A stretch of 64,000 nt of DNA from Anagrus nilaparvatae (taxonomy: Eukaryota; Arthropoda; Insecta; Hymenoptera; Mymaridae). The notes beneath the pieces were generated by a model. That model saw only the letters and a list, made by a program, of their open reading frames with translations. It searched no databases and was not told the DNA's origin. A program made the position numbers and the translations under genes. This document shows, piece by piece, positions 1 through 11,606 of the stretch (its first letter is position 1; each line of letters starts with the position of its first letter). The stretch covers positions 59,922,501-59,986,500 of the forward strand of contig JAKSXM010000007.1 in assembly GCA_022575985.1 (NCBI GenBank), given 5' to 3'.

Positions 1-382
1 TTTCCCCAGTATGAACTCGAAGATGGTTTTTTAATTCAATTTTTCGAATAAATCCCTTAAGGCAATAATCGCATTCGAATTTTTTTTTACCTGAGTGAAT
101 TTTTTTATGGGCGCTGAGGTTACTCGAAACCGAAAAAGATTTATTACACAAATTACATTTATAAGGTTTTTCACCTGTATGGATTCGTGTATGTCTTACT
201 AGGTAGTCTTTCAAAATAAATTTTTTTTTACAGCACGTGCATTCGAAAGATCTTACTCCACTATGAATTTTTTTATGCCGATTAAGATTACCTTTTTGTG
301 AAAAAGTCTTACAACATATCTGACATTTGTGTGATCTTTTATTTTCATTTTCTGAATTCTTTGATTTCTTATTTAATCCCAT
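1..382 (-). CDS. C2H2 zinc-finger protein, N-terminal part (runs off the left edge)
   Basis: The frame opens at the ATG complementary to 380-382 and stays open to the window edge, giving about 127 residues. After a short basic leader there are four C2H2 fingers in register (C-x2-C-x12-H-x3-H), joined by HSGVRSF, HTGEKPY and HSGKKKF linkers. The chain leaves the window just after a fourth HTGE linker, so more fingers probably follow. Like its neighbours it alternates a 'Y/H-K-C' finger with an 'F-E-C' finger. A splice acceptor (T-run then CAG) lies near 469 on the minus strand, so the leader is probably spliced. A donor AAAG/GTAATA near 2145 is a possible partner. Its role as a nuclear DNA-binding protein is inferred from the family. 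Nothing visible identifies a target or an orthologue. Confidence 0.85.
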   Translation of the reverse strand, partial: MGLNKKSKNSENENKRSHKCQICCKTFSQKGNLNRHKKIHSGVRSFECTCCKKKFILKDYLVRHTRIHTGEKPYKCNLCNKSFSVSSNLSAHKKIHSGKKKFECDYCLKGFIRKIELKNHLRVHTGE

Positions 383-3300
383 AATTATTGATTTTTCGTC
401 AAATAAATTGTTTTTGTGTTCAGGAAATCCGTTATGCAATTTTTTTTTTTTAAACCTTGATTATAAATCTGCAAAAAAAATTTGTTTAATGTATTTTTGA
501 TGCAATTAATATTACTCTTACAGAAAAATTTGATTTTCTTTAACGTTATATACGTAATAATAGAAATTTTATACTAAAAATAATAATTTGGGAGAATTTA
601 TAGAAATGATAAAAAATTTTGCAAGAAATTTATATAATTTTGATTGTTTAATTAAAAGACTAATTTTATTATTTTATTGGTTGATGGATTCTTTACATTC
701 GCGATATTTTAAAATCAAATTAACAATTGTTTTTTAAAAATTAATAGTATTTACTGGTATTTTAAAACAAATTTTATGATAGAAAAAACTATCAATTAAA
801 AGAACTTACTTTTTTTACATTGTTTTTACACTTTTTAATTATTTACTTATTTTATTAAGAATTGTATAGAAGTTAACATTTTTTTTTATTTATTAGTTAA
901 TCATATATCGCTCATTTTCATTTTTTTTTGCAAAAATATTGTCACGTGGTCGTATATACCGATTGAAGTAAGAATTTACAAATTTTATTGTCTTAAAGTT
1001 TGTATTTCAATAAGTTGTTGACCATACACCATAAAAATTAACAAAATTTTAAGTTGAAAAAAAAATTTGTGGCTAAAATATGACAAAAAAGTTTTTACAA
1101 TACCCGTAAAAAGCCTTTACCGTTCCTATTAAGAACTTGGTGTTTTCAGCAAAATGAGTGCATGGATTCTTATTTCCTTTATTTTAAAGTTTGTATTTCA
1201 CTTAATTTTAGATGTACCAACAGCTATTTAACCTTGAATCAATGTTTTAGATGTTATTTTAGTTTAAAATATGACCAAAAATTTCGTATCTATTCACAAA
1301 AGCATAAAAATATTTTTTTATACCTCAAGAAATAAGCGGTTTAAAGCACAATAATAAAAATTTTTTAATTTTACTAAGTTTTTATGACAATAAAAAGTTG
1401 ATCCTTTGATAAAAAAACTTTTACTTTGTTTTCTAAAAATTACAGCACTAAAACAAGATTTTTATATTATTTTTTTTAAATCTATTTTTGCAAAAAAAAT
1501 GAAAATGAACCATATAGTACTTATTTTTCAATTTTTAAATTTAGTTTAATAATGAAAACTTTAAGTAAACAAGATTTTATAATTTTTTTATTTTATTTGT
1601 AATAATAAAAAGTTTCATTAACATGTGTATTTCATAACACACGTTTTAACGCTTACCAGAGAAAAGTAGTTTCTTAAACTTTATATTGTTCTCTTTTCTT
1701 ATAATTATATTATCTACATTGATCAGATCTTCAAAGTTTATACACGGTTAATACTAATAACACAGAATGATTTCCAATTTATAAGATTTATAAAAAAAAA
1801 TTAATTCAAAAAATTATAAACAGCTTTGCTGCTAAGTATAAATTTCTAAAAATACAGCAAAAAAATATTTTATATGAATATCATTTTGGTTTCGTTAATG
1901 AAAATAAACTAAACCTGCGTTATAAAAAAATATTTACTTTTAGAATCTTGTTATTATCGAATAAAGCACAGGTTAGATTATTGATTTGGTTTAAAATTTT
2001 CAACTTATCGGTTGAAGTAATATTTTGGTTAATTATAAACCAATTTGGATACAAATTAAAGAATATTAATAAATATTATTGAAGCGATCTAACTGTTTTA
2101 GATAAAAAAAATTAAGTATGTTTTATTAATAAGTAAAATTATTACCTTTAAAATTATCTCTCTTCATAAATTATTTTCAAAAGGTTGAAGGTGAGATTAA
2201 AGTATAGCTATAACTTCTTGTTTTTGTTATTTGTGTTGATTTTTAGAGATTTTTTTGAGCACTAGGTAAAGTATATTGGTATAAATTATAGGTTAGGAGA
2301 TGCACTCTTCTCCTTTAATTGATGACTGCTTTTATTAGAAAAAAAGACTTCATGAACTGACACACAAATTACTAAGACAAAAATTTTGAAATTTATTATT
2401 ATTTATTAAATATTTATTGTAAAATAGAAAATTTGTTACCTTTTTTACCTTGTATAATTGGGTGATTTTTCCGAGGATTTTTCATAAGCTTTGCGCTGTA
2501 TTTACGCTACGACTGGAGTTTCATATTTTTAATAATAAATTCTTTATGAAATGTGAATAAAAAGGTTTAATTAATTAGTATTTATGAGTTAAAAAAATTA
2601 TACAAATAAGACAATAAATTTTAACTGTTTTTGCAACAATCGATCACGTGAACTGGTTATTGTTGAAATTTCTATACTGCCGCGAAATTCAAAAACTAAA
2701 ATGAATTTCTTTAATTTTGATCTTGAAGAAAATTATAGGTAGTTATACCTATATTTTAGTTAAATTTTAAAATGTAAATATAGTTTTGATCGAAAACTCC
2801 TCTTTTGGACTGCAAATAGGATGTTATATTGGTATAGGAAGAATAAATTTTATAAGAGCATTTGATTACTGATAGAATATTTTTGCTTGTAGAAGAAAAA
2901 AAATAATTAAATTGAAATTAGGAATGTCTAAAATTTTGTATACCACAAGAAGTTTACTAAAATAATTTGCTGCTTAAATTCAAAAGCCCATTTTGGAAAT
3001 TTCAGAACCGCTGAAAAGAGCTGTTAAGAACCCCTTTGGAATATGATTTTTTGTATTAATCTTTAAGACTATATAATTTTCAGGGCCTTATTATTAAGGA
3101 ACCTTTTGGAGTATGATTTTTTATATTAATCTTGAAGACTATAATTTTAATTATATGCATGTGAATGCAGTAAAAAAAATTTTAAAAGGAAAATAAAATA
3201 ATAAACACAATTTTCACATAAAATTTACAGGATATTTTCAAAACAACTCATAAAATGATTTTAAAAATCAGATATCCTTATTAAATTTAAATTATTATTT

Positions 3301-3383
3301 TGGTTCTTAAAAATTAGGTGAATTTAAATATAAAGTTACCGATTCTAATTATGCTATAAATAATATTAAATTACTATCATAAA
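383..3383. other. Intergenic AT-rich stretch with a predicted leader intron and a shared motif
   Basis: I see no coding sequence. On the minus strand a possible 5'-leader intron of the leftmost zinc-finger gene spans about 469-2145. A CACGTG at 2645 and CCGCGAAATT at 2680 mark its likely promoter region. A second CACGTG lies near 945. Around 3030-3140 a sentence-like segment (TGGAATATGATTTTT and relatives) is present twice as a short direct repeat. The rest is A/T runs. Confidence 0.4.
2645..2689 (-). promoter_or_regulatory. E-box plus CCGCGAAATT motif upstream of a zinc-finger gene
   Basis: CACGTG at 2645-2650 and CCGCGAAATT at 2680-2689 recur in the same order upstream of other genes of the array. 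Read in gene orientation the second motif is AATTTCGCGG, which resembles an E2F-type core, and the first is a palindromic E-box. The recurrence is seen. The factor assignment is inference. Confidence 0.4.
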
Positions 3384-3700
3384 AAAATTTGCATTTGTAA
3401 GGTCTATCCCTGTGTGAACTCAAAGATGGCTTTACTTAACAATTAGGTACTTTGTCTTTCCTATAAATAAATCCCTCATTGCAATCTTTGCATTTGGAGT
3501 TTATGATAACAGAGTGAATTTTTTCATGCCGTTTAAGAACGATTTTGCTCTTAAAAATTTTACTTTACTGCATGTATTAAATTTATGTGGTCTTATTTAT
3601 CTGTGTAGATTTGAATTGGTAGGCTTAAAGATTTTTCTTGTCCTAATAAATTTTATAGCACACAGTTTACTTTTGAGTTCTTAATTTTTTCTTTGTTTGC
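3384..3700 (-). pseudogene. Decayed C2H2 zinc-finger gene fragment
   Basis: Reading the minus strand in shifting frames gives recognisable pieces of the array's fingers: RHEKIHS, then C-K-D-C-N-E-G-F-I-Y-R-K-D, then a disrupted linker equivalent to HTGxRPYKC near 3390-3420. Stops and frame changes interrupt them. The order and spacing match two to three fingers of the neighbouring intact genes, so this is a dead tandem copy and not a chance match. The corresponding start and C-terminal module are not visible. Confidence 0.6.
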
Positions 3701-4430
3701 AAGGAAATTATTTTTTTCAAGTTAATTTATTTTTAATTTTCATATTTAAAAATAATAAAATATTTTTTTAAGGAAATTAAAAAAAATAAAACTAAATGAA
3801 TCTATAAAAAACAATTGATTAATTTCTTACTTGAATGAAAAATCTAAATTCCATTATATATGTGCAGATAAAATAGTGATTATTCTCAATAATGGAAAAA
3901 TACATAAATAGTATTAAAAAAAATTTTTAGTCAACCTATGCAAAAGAGATTAATTAAATAAATAACCATTAAGTCTTAAATTTTCTTCTGCGAACATTAA
4001 TTTTTATTAATTATATGAAAATAAAATTATAAAATTATTACAGAGTATTTTATTAACATTTTTTTGCATTTAATATTTTATGTAAAATTTTTAAAACTTG
4101 GGTAGTTTGAAACTTACCCATAGCATGTTTAAATTTTGATTAAAAATGTACTGTAATGAATATTTATGTAAAAGTATAAAACATGAAATATTTCTTAAAT
4201 TATATAATAACGCTTGAAGCTTTATTTACTTTAAAATTTTCTATTCAATTCAATAATTTTGATAAAAAGTTCATTTTAAATTTAAAGTAACTCAACACTG
4301 TTTGAAAACAAAATAAGTTCTTTTATAATTTAGCTATTTTTAAAAGAAAATAAATTTCAGAATATCAGCTTATAAGTAAAACTAACTTAAAAACACTAAA
4401 AAAAAAAAATAAATAAAATTTTTACACCTT
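3701..4430. other. AT-rich intergenic stretch
   Basis: No gene, repeat or structured element could be supported here. It separates the zinc-finger relic from the 3' end of the next zinc-finger gene. Confidence 0.4.
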
Positions 4431-4982
<552 letters not shown>

Positions 4983-6263
4983 TTATTGAATAACTTTGTA
5001 TAATATATAAGCACGTATAAATACTGATTTAGAATATTTAGTTTTTTAACTTAAAACTGAAAAAAAAAAATATAAATCAAATTTTAAAATATTATCAGTA
5101 TAATAAATCATTTGCCTACGTTTTTGCTTTTCAAAAGTTTAATTATCTTTAATATTGAAAAGTTGAAAAATCAAGAAGATATTTTTCAAGAATTCATAAA
5201 AAAGCAATAGTTAATTTTTAAAAGTAAACCGTATGGGTATTATAATATTTAATTTAACTACTTACAAATGATTAAAATTACTTTATTAGATTTTAAGTTG
5301 AATTATACAATTTTTATTGCCAAAACAACTGTTTATCTTGTTATCATATCCATCCATGGGTGCACTTCATAAGTGACTTTTTAAACACATTTAGAAATTT
5401 TTAACTAACAATGATATTTTCATAAAGCTTTTAAACCTTGAAAAAAAATACTTTTTCATTTATAATAATTTTTATTATTTTTCTTCTCTTAAAATTCTAT
5501 CGATAAAATCTTATTACAGCGGCTTATTATCCTGAAGAAAGAATGAAAAAATTAGAATATAAATATTACAAATAAAACTAAAAACTTTTTTAATTTATTA
5601 CCTGAAGTGATTGTTGTAATTGACTCAATGTAGGTCCTTATATTATTGTTTATTTCTGTATCAGCTTGTGGTATTTTTATGTTTGATTTTTCTAGGTTAG
5701 GTATGAAAATACTGCATCATATTTTTTGTTTATAAACAAAAAAAAGAAGCTAATTGATGGGATGAAAATTAAAAAAAAAAAAAGAAGTTATTCTACCTAA
5801 TCAACTTTAAGATTTTTTAATTTTTTTATATTATTATACAAAAAAAAAATTCCTACCAATATTAACTGCAGGCAGCTGACTTTGCTATAGATTGATATTC
5901 ATAAATTTCCCTGATAAATTAAGAGGATTACTATATCTAATAACTATAAAATAAAATTGATACATATTAATTAAATAAATTATAGAAAGACTGAAATTTA
6001 CTTCTTACAAGGCATCGATTTTATAAGAAAGACTCACTTTCAGCCCTCTTCAGTCAGCAATAACCTATGTAACTATGTTTTAAGTTTCCTTAAATTAGAA
6101 GTCAAGTTAGCAGTAATAAGTTCATCCTGGCAGTCATGGTATAAATTAATAAATCAAAAAAATCAAAAAAATTAAATAAATAAAAGACTTTGGTTATAAA
6201 ATATTGTTAGCAATATAGGTAAATGCCCCTAAAGAAAATAAAAAAAATTTTGTCCCCTTTCAT

Positions 6264-6299
6264 CACGTGACCTGATTAGAGTAAAACTACCGCGAAATT
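6264..6299 (-). promoter_or_regulatory. E-box plus CCGCGAAATT motif
   Basis: TCACGTGA (CACGTG at 6264-6269) and CCGCGAAATT (6290-6299) are 20 bp apart. The same pair occurs near 2645 and 10843, in each case upstream of a minus-strand zinc-finger gene and beyond its predicted leader donor site. This fits a promoter copied along with the genes. Confidence 0.45.
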
Positions 6300-6714
6300 T
6301 AAAAATTTTTTTAATTAAAAATAACTATTTGTATTATATCATTATTAACAATGATAGTACCCATAAAACGAAAATTAATAATAATATTTAAATAAATTTT
6401 AATTTTTTTATATATTTAATATAATAAGTCAATTGAAAAATAACCGAGAAAATAACTATAAATTTTATCAAAGATCTACTAAAAATGTATTTATTAAAGA
6501 TTTTGTTAGGTAATAGGGTAAATAAATAAGTAGAAAAATGCTTAATTGATGTGAAATAAAATTTTTATTTTAATTAATTTATTAAAAATTAAAAAAATAA
6601 GCATACTTTTGTCTTATTAATATTTTTAATGATTGGAGAAAAAAAATAAAATTATACTTGAAGCAGGGCAAGTATAATATATAGGTATAATTAGCTTGAC
6701 ATTTATTTTCTCTG

Positions 6715-6925
6715 ATTTTCAATTACCGAGTGAAATCGGTTGCCATTTATCAAAAAAAAAAAAAATAATAATAATAAGACTAATCACTGCTAGGCATTAT
6801 GTCACCAAATACATGGGCTCTTATGAAGTGAATTTATTTTTGTGCAGTGCTCGATGGCAATATTTTTAATTATTTTGGGAATCTTACTTTTTTTTTTGGT
6901 AAATGGCAACTAATTTCAACCGTTA
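6715..6925. repeat. Small inverted repeat, possible MITE
   Basis: The phrase around 6735-6753 (GGTTGCCATTTATC, then an A-run) reappears inverted around 6894-6925 (T-run, then GGTAAATGGCAACTAATTTC). The two halves face each other across about 140 bp. No target duplication was confirmed. Confidence 0.35.
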
Positions 6926-7122
6926 GTTGAAAATTAAAATTTTTTAATATTAAGTTTAATATTAATCAAAGTTAACAATTTTGAAAAAAATCAATCTTCA
7001 TAATTAGGTAAATGAATTGTAAAAAATATTTCTGTTTATCATAGTATTTCTCAAACTCTGTATAACACAAATATATTTTTCTATCGTAAATAAACAATAT
7101 TTGATCTCCTTTTTCGCTTTTA

Positions 7123-9996
7123 TTAATTATTTAGAATATCAGTATTTATTAAACTCTCAAGCATATCAATTTCCATGTTAACTACCAAATCTTTCATAGT
7201 GCCATCAAATTCATTTATTATTGCACTATGAAATAAAAAAGTTAAAATATCTTCCCTATTTTTGCTTTCTTTTTCATTATTATTAGTTAAAAAAACTTCT
7301 ACAAAATTTTTATCATCATTAGCTCTTTTATAATCAATAATATCAATTTTTTCAAGACTTATAGTTTTATTAACTTCAGCAATATCAAGAATGTAAGTAT
7401 CATAATTTAAAATATTCTGGTATTTTTCCATACCAATTTCGGTAATTTGTCTTGAATCCGGTACTGCTGGATCATAAAATAAATTCTTTAAATTAAAATC
7501 ACTCGAACTTTCTATTGAATCATTATTAGCTATACTTTTTGTTTCCAAAGGAAAATTATTGGAAGAAGATATATTTTCTGAATTTTCATCAGGAATTATA
7601 GTATTTTTACCATCAAAGATATTACTTTTACTATCATTTTTCTGATTTTCAGACAGTTCTTTTAAATTTTTTAAACCTTTCATTGAATCAATATCATCGT
7701 TATCCACTAAATTATCAAAAACATTATATTCATCTGACTTTTCAATTTTTAAACTTGGAGATTCTTCAACAGAAACAATATTATCTTTTTCAGATTCTCG
7801 ATTCTGAATATTTGCTTCATAATCAATATCAGTGTGAGACCTTAAGTGAGTAATTATTAAAGCTTTTTGAGAAAATATTTCTTTGCAGTAATCGCATTCA
7901 TATACTTGATCAACCACAGGCAATTCTTCATCTTCACGAGCATCTTCGTATTTTACTTCACAATTTTTATATTCTAACTTCAATACTGAATTATTTTTTT
8001 CATTTACGTTACTTCCAACTTCTAAAGTATTTTTAACGAGAATATTATCATTATTTTCTTCAGAACTCGAAAATTCTTCTGATTTGATGATACTATTATT
8101 AAAAATGTCTTGGAACTGATTTTGACTATAAAAATTTGATTCAAATTCAGAAAACATTATTTCACTGTAACTGTTGTGTTTAAATTCTTCTAGACTGTGA
8201 ATTTTTTCATGTTCTTGAAGATGACTAATCTGCACAAAAGCATTGTTACAAAATTTACATTTGTAGGGTTTTTCGCTGTTATGAACTCGAATATGATCTA
8301 TCAAATGATGTTTTTGGATAAATTTTTTCTGACAATAATCGCATTCGAAGCTTTTTTCAATATTATGATTTTTTTCATGATCTCGAAATTGACCTATTTG
8401 TTTAAAAGCTTTATCACAAAATTTGCATTTGTAAGGCGTTTCTCCTGTGTGAACTTGAAAATGATTTTTTAAATTAAATTTTTTGATAAATTTTTTCTGA
8501 CAAAAGTCACATTCAAAACGTTTATCACTAATATGAATTTTTTTATAATCTTGAAGTTGAATTGCCTCTTTAAGAATTTCATCATGAAATTCGCGTTTGT
8601 AGAGTCTTTCATCTGTGTGATCTTCAAGATGTAATTTCAGTTGAGCTTTTTGAGTAAATTTTTTTAAGCAATGATCACATTCAAAAAGTATTTCATCACT
8701 ATGAATTTTTTCATGGACTCGGAGGTAACTTGCAAGTTTAAAACTTTTATCACAAAGTTTACATTGAAAAGGCTTTAAACTACTCTGCTGAACCTCTTGA
8801 ACATCATTTTTTTCTTCAAAAGGTTTATTACGCAAATTATATTTACAGGATCTATTTTTTAAGTGATCTTGAATATGCCTTTCTAAACTAAACTTTTTAT
8901 CAAATTTTTTCTTGCAAAGATCACATTCAAAAGTTTTTACAATAGTAGAAATTTTTTTGAAAGAATCAAGTTTTTTCTTTTCAGAAAAAGATATAGGTTT
9001 ATGTTCTTTTTTATCTAGGTATTCATGAATATGCTTTAGCAAATTTGATTTTGCATTAAATTTTTTCTTGCATTGGTCACATTCAAAAAATATTAGATTA
9101 AAATGAATTTTTTCGTGATTTTTCAGATAACTCATTTGTGTGAAAGTCTTACCACACTGTTGACATTTAAATGGTTTTTCCCCTGTGTGAATTCGAAGAT
9201 GAATCTTCAATTTAAAGCGTTCTAAAAAGCTCTTATTGCATTGATTACATTTAAAAGGCCTGTGATTAGAATGAATTTTTTGATGTTTTTGAAGATAAGT
9301 CAATAAAGCAAAAGTTTTATCACACTGCAAACATTTGTATGGTCTTTCCCCTGTGTGGAGTCGGAGATGAGTTTTTAATTTATTACTTGTAAGAAAACTT
9401 TTTTCACATTGATTACAATTAAAAGGTTTTAGATTAGAATGAATTTTTTGATGTTTTTGAAGATAATTCAATAAAGGAAAAGTCTTATCACACTGCAAAC
9501 ATTTGTATGGTCTTTCCCCTGTGTGGAGTCGGAGATGAGTTTTTAATTTATTACTTGTAAGAAAACTTTTTTCACATTGATTACAATTAAAAGGCTTTAT
9601 TAGATTAGAATGAAATTTTTGATGCGCTTGAAGATAAATCAATAAAGTAAACGTTTTATCACACTGCAAACATTTGTATGGTCTTTCTTCTGTATGGATT
9701 TGGAGATGAGTTTTTAATTTACTCTTTATTGTAAAACTTTTTTTGCACAAATTACATTCAAATATATTTTTAACAGAATGAATTTTTTCATGATTTCGAA
9801 GATTCATGGATTGCATAAAAGCTTTATCACACTGCAAACATTTGTATGGTTTTTCAAAAATATGAGACCTAAGGTGAATTTTGAATTGACTCGATTTTTT
9901 ATAAGTTTTGGAGCATAGATCACATTTATAAGATTTTTCATCCAAACATTTTTCTTTGGTTGACGAAATATTTTTTTTTTTTCTACTTGATTCCAT
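7123..9996 (-). CDS. Large C2H2 zinc-finger protein with conserved C-terminal module (957 aa)
   Basis: A 957-residue protein. From about residue 23 to 620 there are roughly 18 intact C2H2 fingers plus some degenerate ones, for example one whose second cysteine pair member is lost (K-R-E-F-H-D-E-I). Fingers alternate between a YKCLQCDK type and an FNCNQCEK or FECD type, so the building block is a pair of 56 residues (168 bp). A lone extra finger (YECDYCKEIF) follows at about residue 693. Then comes a long acidic, Ser/Asn-rich linker and a C-terminal module of about 90 residues (DTYILDIAEVNKT... through DLVVNMEIDML) shared with three other genes of the array. The start is the ATG at 9996. Upstream an acceptor (TTTTTTAG near 10075) and a donor (near 10589) suggest a leader intron. 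It is probably a nuclear transcription regulator. Target and partner are unknown. Confidence 0.88.
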   Translation of the reverse strand: MESSRKKKNISSTKEKCLDEKSYKCDLCSKTYKKSSQFKIHLRSHIFEKPYKCLQCDKAFMQSMNLRNHEKIHSVKNIFECNLCKKSFTIKSKLKTHLQIHTEERPYKCLQCDKTFTLLIYLQAHQKFHSNLIKPFNCNQCEKSFLTSNKLKTHLRLHTGERPYKCLQCDKTFPLLNYLQKHQKIHSNLKPFNCNQCEKSFLTSNKLKTHLRLHTGERPYKCLQCDKTFALLTYLQKHQKIHSNHRPFKCNQCNKSFLERFKLKIHLRIHTGEKPFKCQQCGKTFTQMSYLKNHEKIHFNLIFFECDQCKKKFNAKSNLLKHIHEYLDKKEHKPISFSEKKKLDSFKKISTIVKTFECDLCKKKFDKKFSLERHIQDHLKNRSCKYNLRNKPFEEKNDVQEVQQSSLKPFQCKLCDKSFKLASYLRVHEKIHSDEILFECDHCLKKFTQKAQLKLHLEDHTDERLYKREFHDEILKEAIQLQDYKKIHISDKRFECDFCQKKFIKKFNLKNHFQVHTGETPYKCKFCDKAFKQIGQFRDHEKNHNIEKSFECDYCQKKFIQKHHLIDHIRVHNSEKPYKCKFCNNAFVQISHLQEHEKIHSLEEFKHNSYSEIMFSEFESNFYSQNQFQDIFNNSIIKSEEFSSSEENNDNILVKNTLEVGSNVNEKNNSVLKLEYKNCEVKYEDAREDEELPVVDQVYECDYCKEIFSQKALIITHLRSHTDIDYEANIQNRESEKDNIVSVEESPSLKIEKSDEYNVFDNLVDNDDIDSMKGLKNLKELSENQKNDSKSNIFDGKNTIIPDENSENISSSNNFPLETKSIANNDSIESSSDFNLKNLFYDPAVPDSRQITEIGMEKYQNILNYDTYILDIAEVNKTISLEKIDIIDYKRANDDKNFVEVFLTNNNEKESKNREDILTFLFHSAIINEFDGTMKDLVVNMEIDMLESLINTDILNN
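9341..9676 (-). repeat. Tandem 168-bp two-finger repeat inside the zinc-finger gene
   Basis: The phrase GGTCTTTCCCCTGTGTGGAG starts at 9341 and again at 9509, exactly 168 bp apart. The first 85 bp of both units are identical. A third, more diverged unit starts at 9680. The same block occurs at 21593-21760 in another gene with a single base difference over 168 bp. Confidence 0.85.
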
Positions 9997-11606
9997 TTTT
10001 GTATTTGAATTAATCTTTTTTTTTCAGTAAAAAAATTTTATCTTTGGTTTATTTGAATCAGTATTTCTGAACTCCTAAAAAAGAAAATGAAAATACTTAT
10101 TAATAATTGTTTTATTATAAAAATGTATAAAAAACGAAGTAAGTATATTTTTTATAATCATTATAAAAAAGGTAATTTGTATGTTGTTGTTAATAAGATT
10201 TTTATTGCAATTGTAAATTAGAATTATATAAACAATAAAGTATTAATGCTTGTAAAAAAATTTTAAAACAATATTATAGAATTTCTTTATTTTTTTCATA
10301 AATATTTAATTTTTTATATGAAAAGTTTTTTGTTTAATAAATTAAGCAAAATATAATAATAATATTTAATTTAAAATATTAACTCAAAATTTTATCTTTT
10401 ATTTTTAACAAAAAAGAAATTTTTAATTAAATTTTCAGTTGTTTCGAAGGTTATGTATAGTATTTAAAAATTTAAAGAGCCACTATTTTTAATAAATTTT
10501 TTGAACAATTTATTAATTTCTATTAAGTAATAATAAAGTAAATTAATTTTTCAACTCATAATTTTAATTAAAATAATCACAGTTTTTACCTATTTTAATT
10601 CTGTTTGTAGTAAACAGTTGATTATTGTTTGAAACCAATTGTTGTAGTTATTGATAAATTTTATCAAAGATGTGCAAATATTTGTTAAAACTGATATTCA
10701 AATATTGACACAGAAAAATTTAGTAATAATAATAAATATTTTGTAAATATGAAACAATATTTTTTGTAAACAAATATTTATTTATAAATATTTAACTCCA
10801 AATATCATACGACTCCGAAATACAAAACATGCTTTCTCAAAACACGTGTTCTGCTACACCGTGACGCCACACAGTGATCTGATTGGATGAAAGTACTCAG
10901 CTACCGCGAAATTTTGAAATTTTTAAGTTATAAAAAGGTATGATTTTTTTCAAATTTTAATTTTGATTTGGAATTAAAATTTAAAAATTTTTATTTAATT
11001 ATAATTAATTAAATTAATTTTAAATTTATTAATTTTTTAAATTAGTTTTATATTTCTAATTTTTTATTCAAATTATATTAAAAGATCAAAATTAGACATT
11101 TTATAGCCCTTAGAATTTTTTGAATTTTTTGAATTTTTTTACACACAAATTATTCAATTTTAAATTTTATAAGAAAAAATAGGTAATAAATAGTCGAATA
11201 ATTTTTTTTTTAAAATTATGTCTTTATTAAAATAGCTTTGTTATTTAACAAAAAATATTCATGAAAAAATTCATAAATAAATACAGAGAGATTTTATTAT
11301 TTTACTGCCTATATACAGTTAATACAAAAAAAAAGTTTATTTATTTACTGGATTTTAAAAATTATTAAAAAGCATATTTATATATAATCTAAAAATTGCT
11401 TCAATTGTGCTAAAAACTAAAAAAAATACATTTAATTTTATATATTTTTAAATATATAAAAAATAAAATAGTAAACAAATAAAATTTGTAATTATTTAAA
11501 AAAAAAAGTAATTTGATTACATTTTAATTAAAATTTGTAAATAAATGAAAACATTTATTTTTATGTAATAATATAATTATGAAAATGTCAAATTATTATT
11601 TTTTGA
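9997..11606. other. Upstream region of the 957-aa zinc-finger gene
   Basis: It holds a predicted leader intron (about 10075-10589, minus strand), a leader exon and the motif pair at 10843-10913. From 10920 to 11600 it is almost pure A/T (runs of TTTAAATTTT type) with no coding signal. Confidence 0.4.
10843..10913 (-). promoter_or_regulatory. E-box plus CCGCGAAATT motif
   Basis: CACGTG at 10843-10848 and CCGCGAAATT at 10904-10913, with a GTGATCTGATTGG phrase between them that echoes the GACCTGATTAG between the motifs near 6270. It lies about 320 bp beyond the predicted leader donor of the 957-residue gene, where a promoter would be expected. Confidence 0.45.

Noticed and set aside
8197..8472. 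Plus-strand open frames opposite the zinc-finger genes (also at 12004, 12309, 13353, 17343, 20557, 20887, 25801, 26596)
   Set aside because: They are the complement of repeated finger codons, rich in F/M/I from reversed linkers, with no family features of their own.
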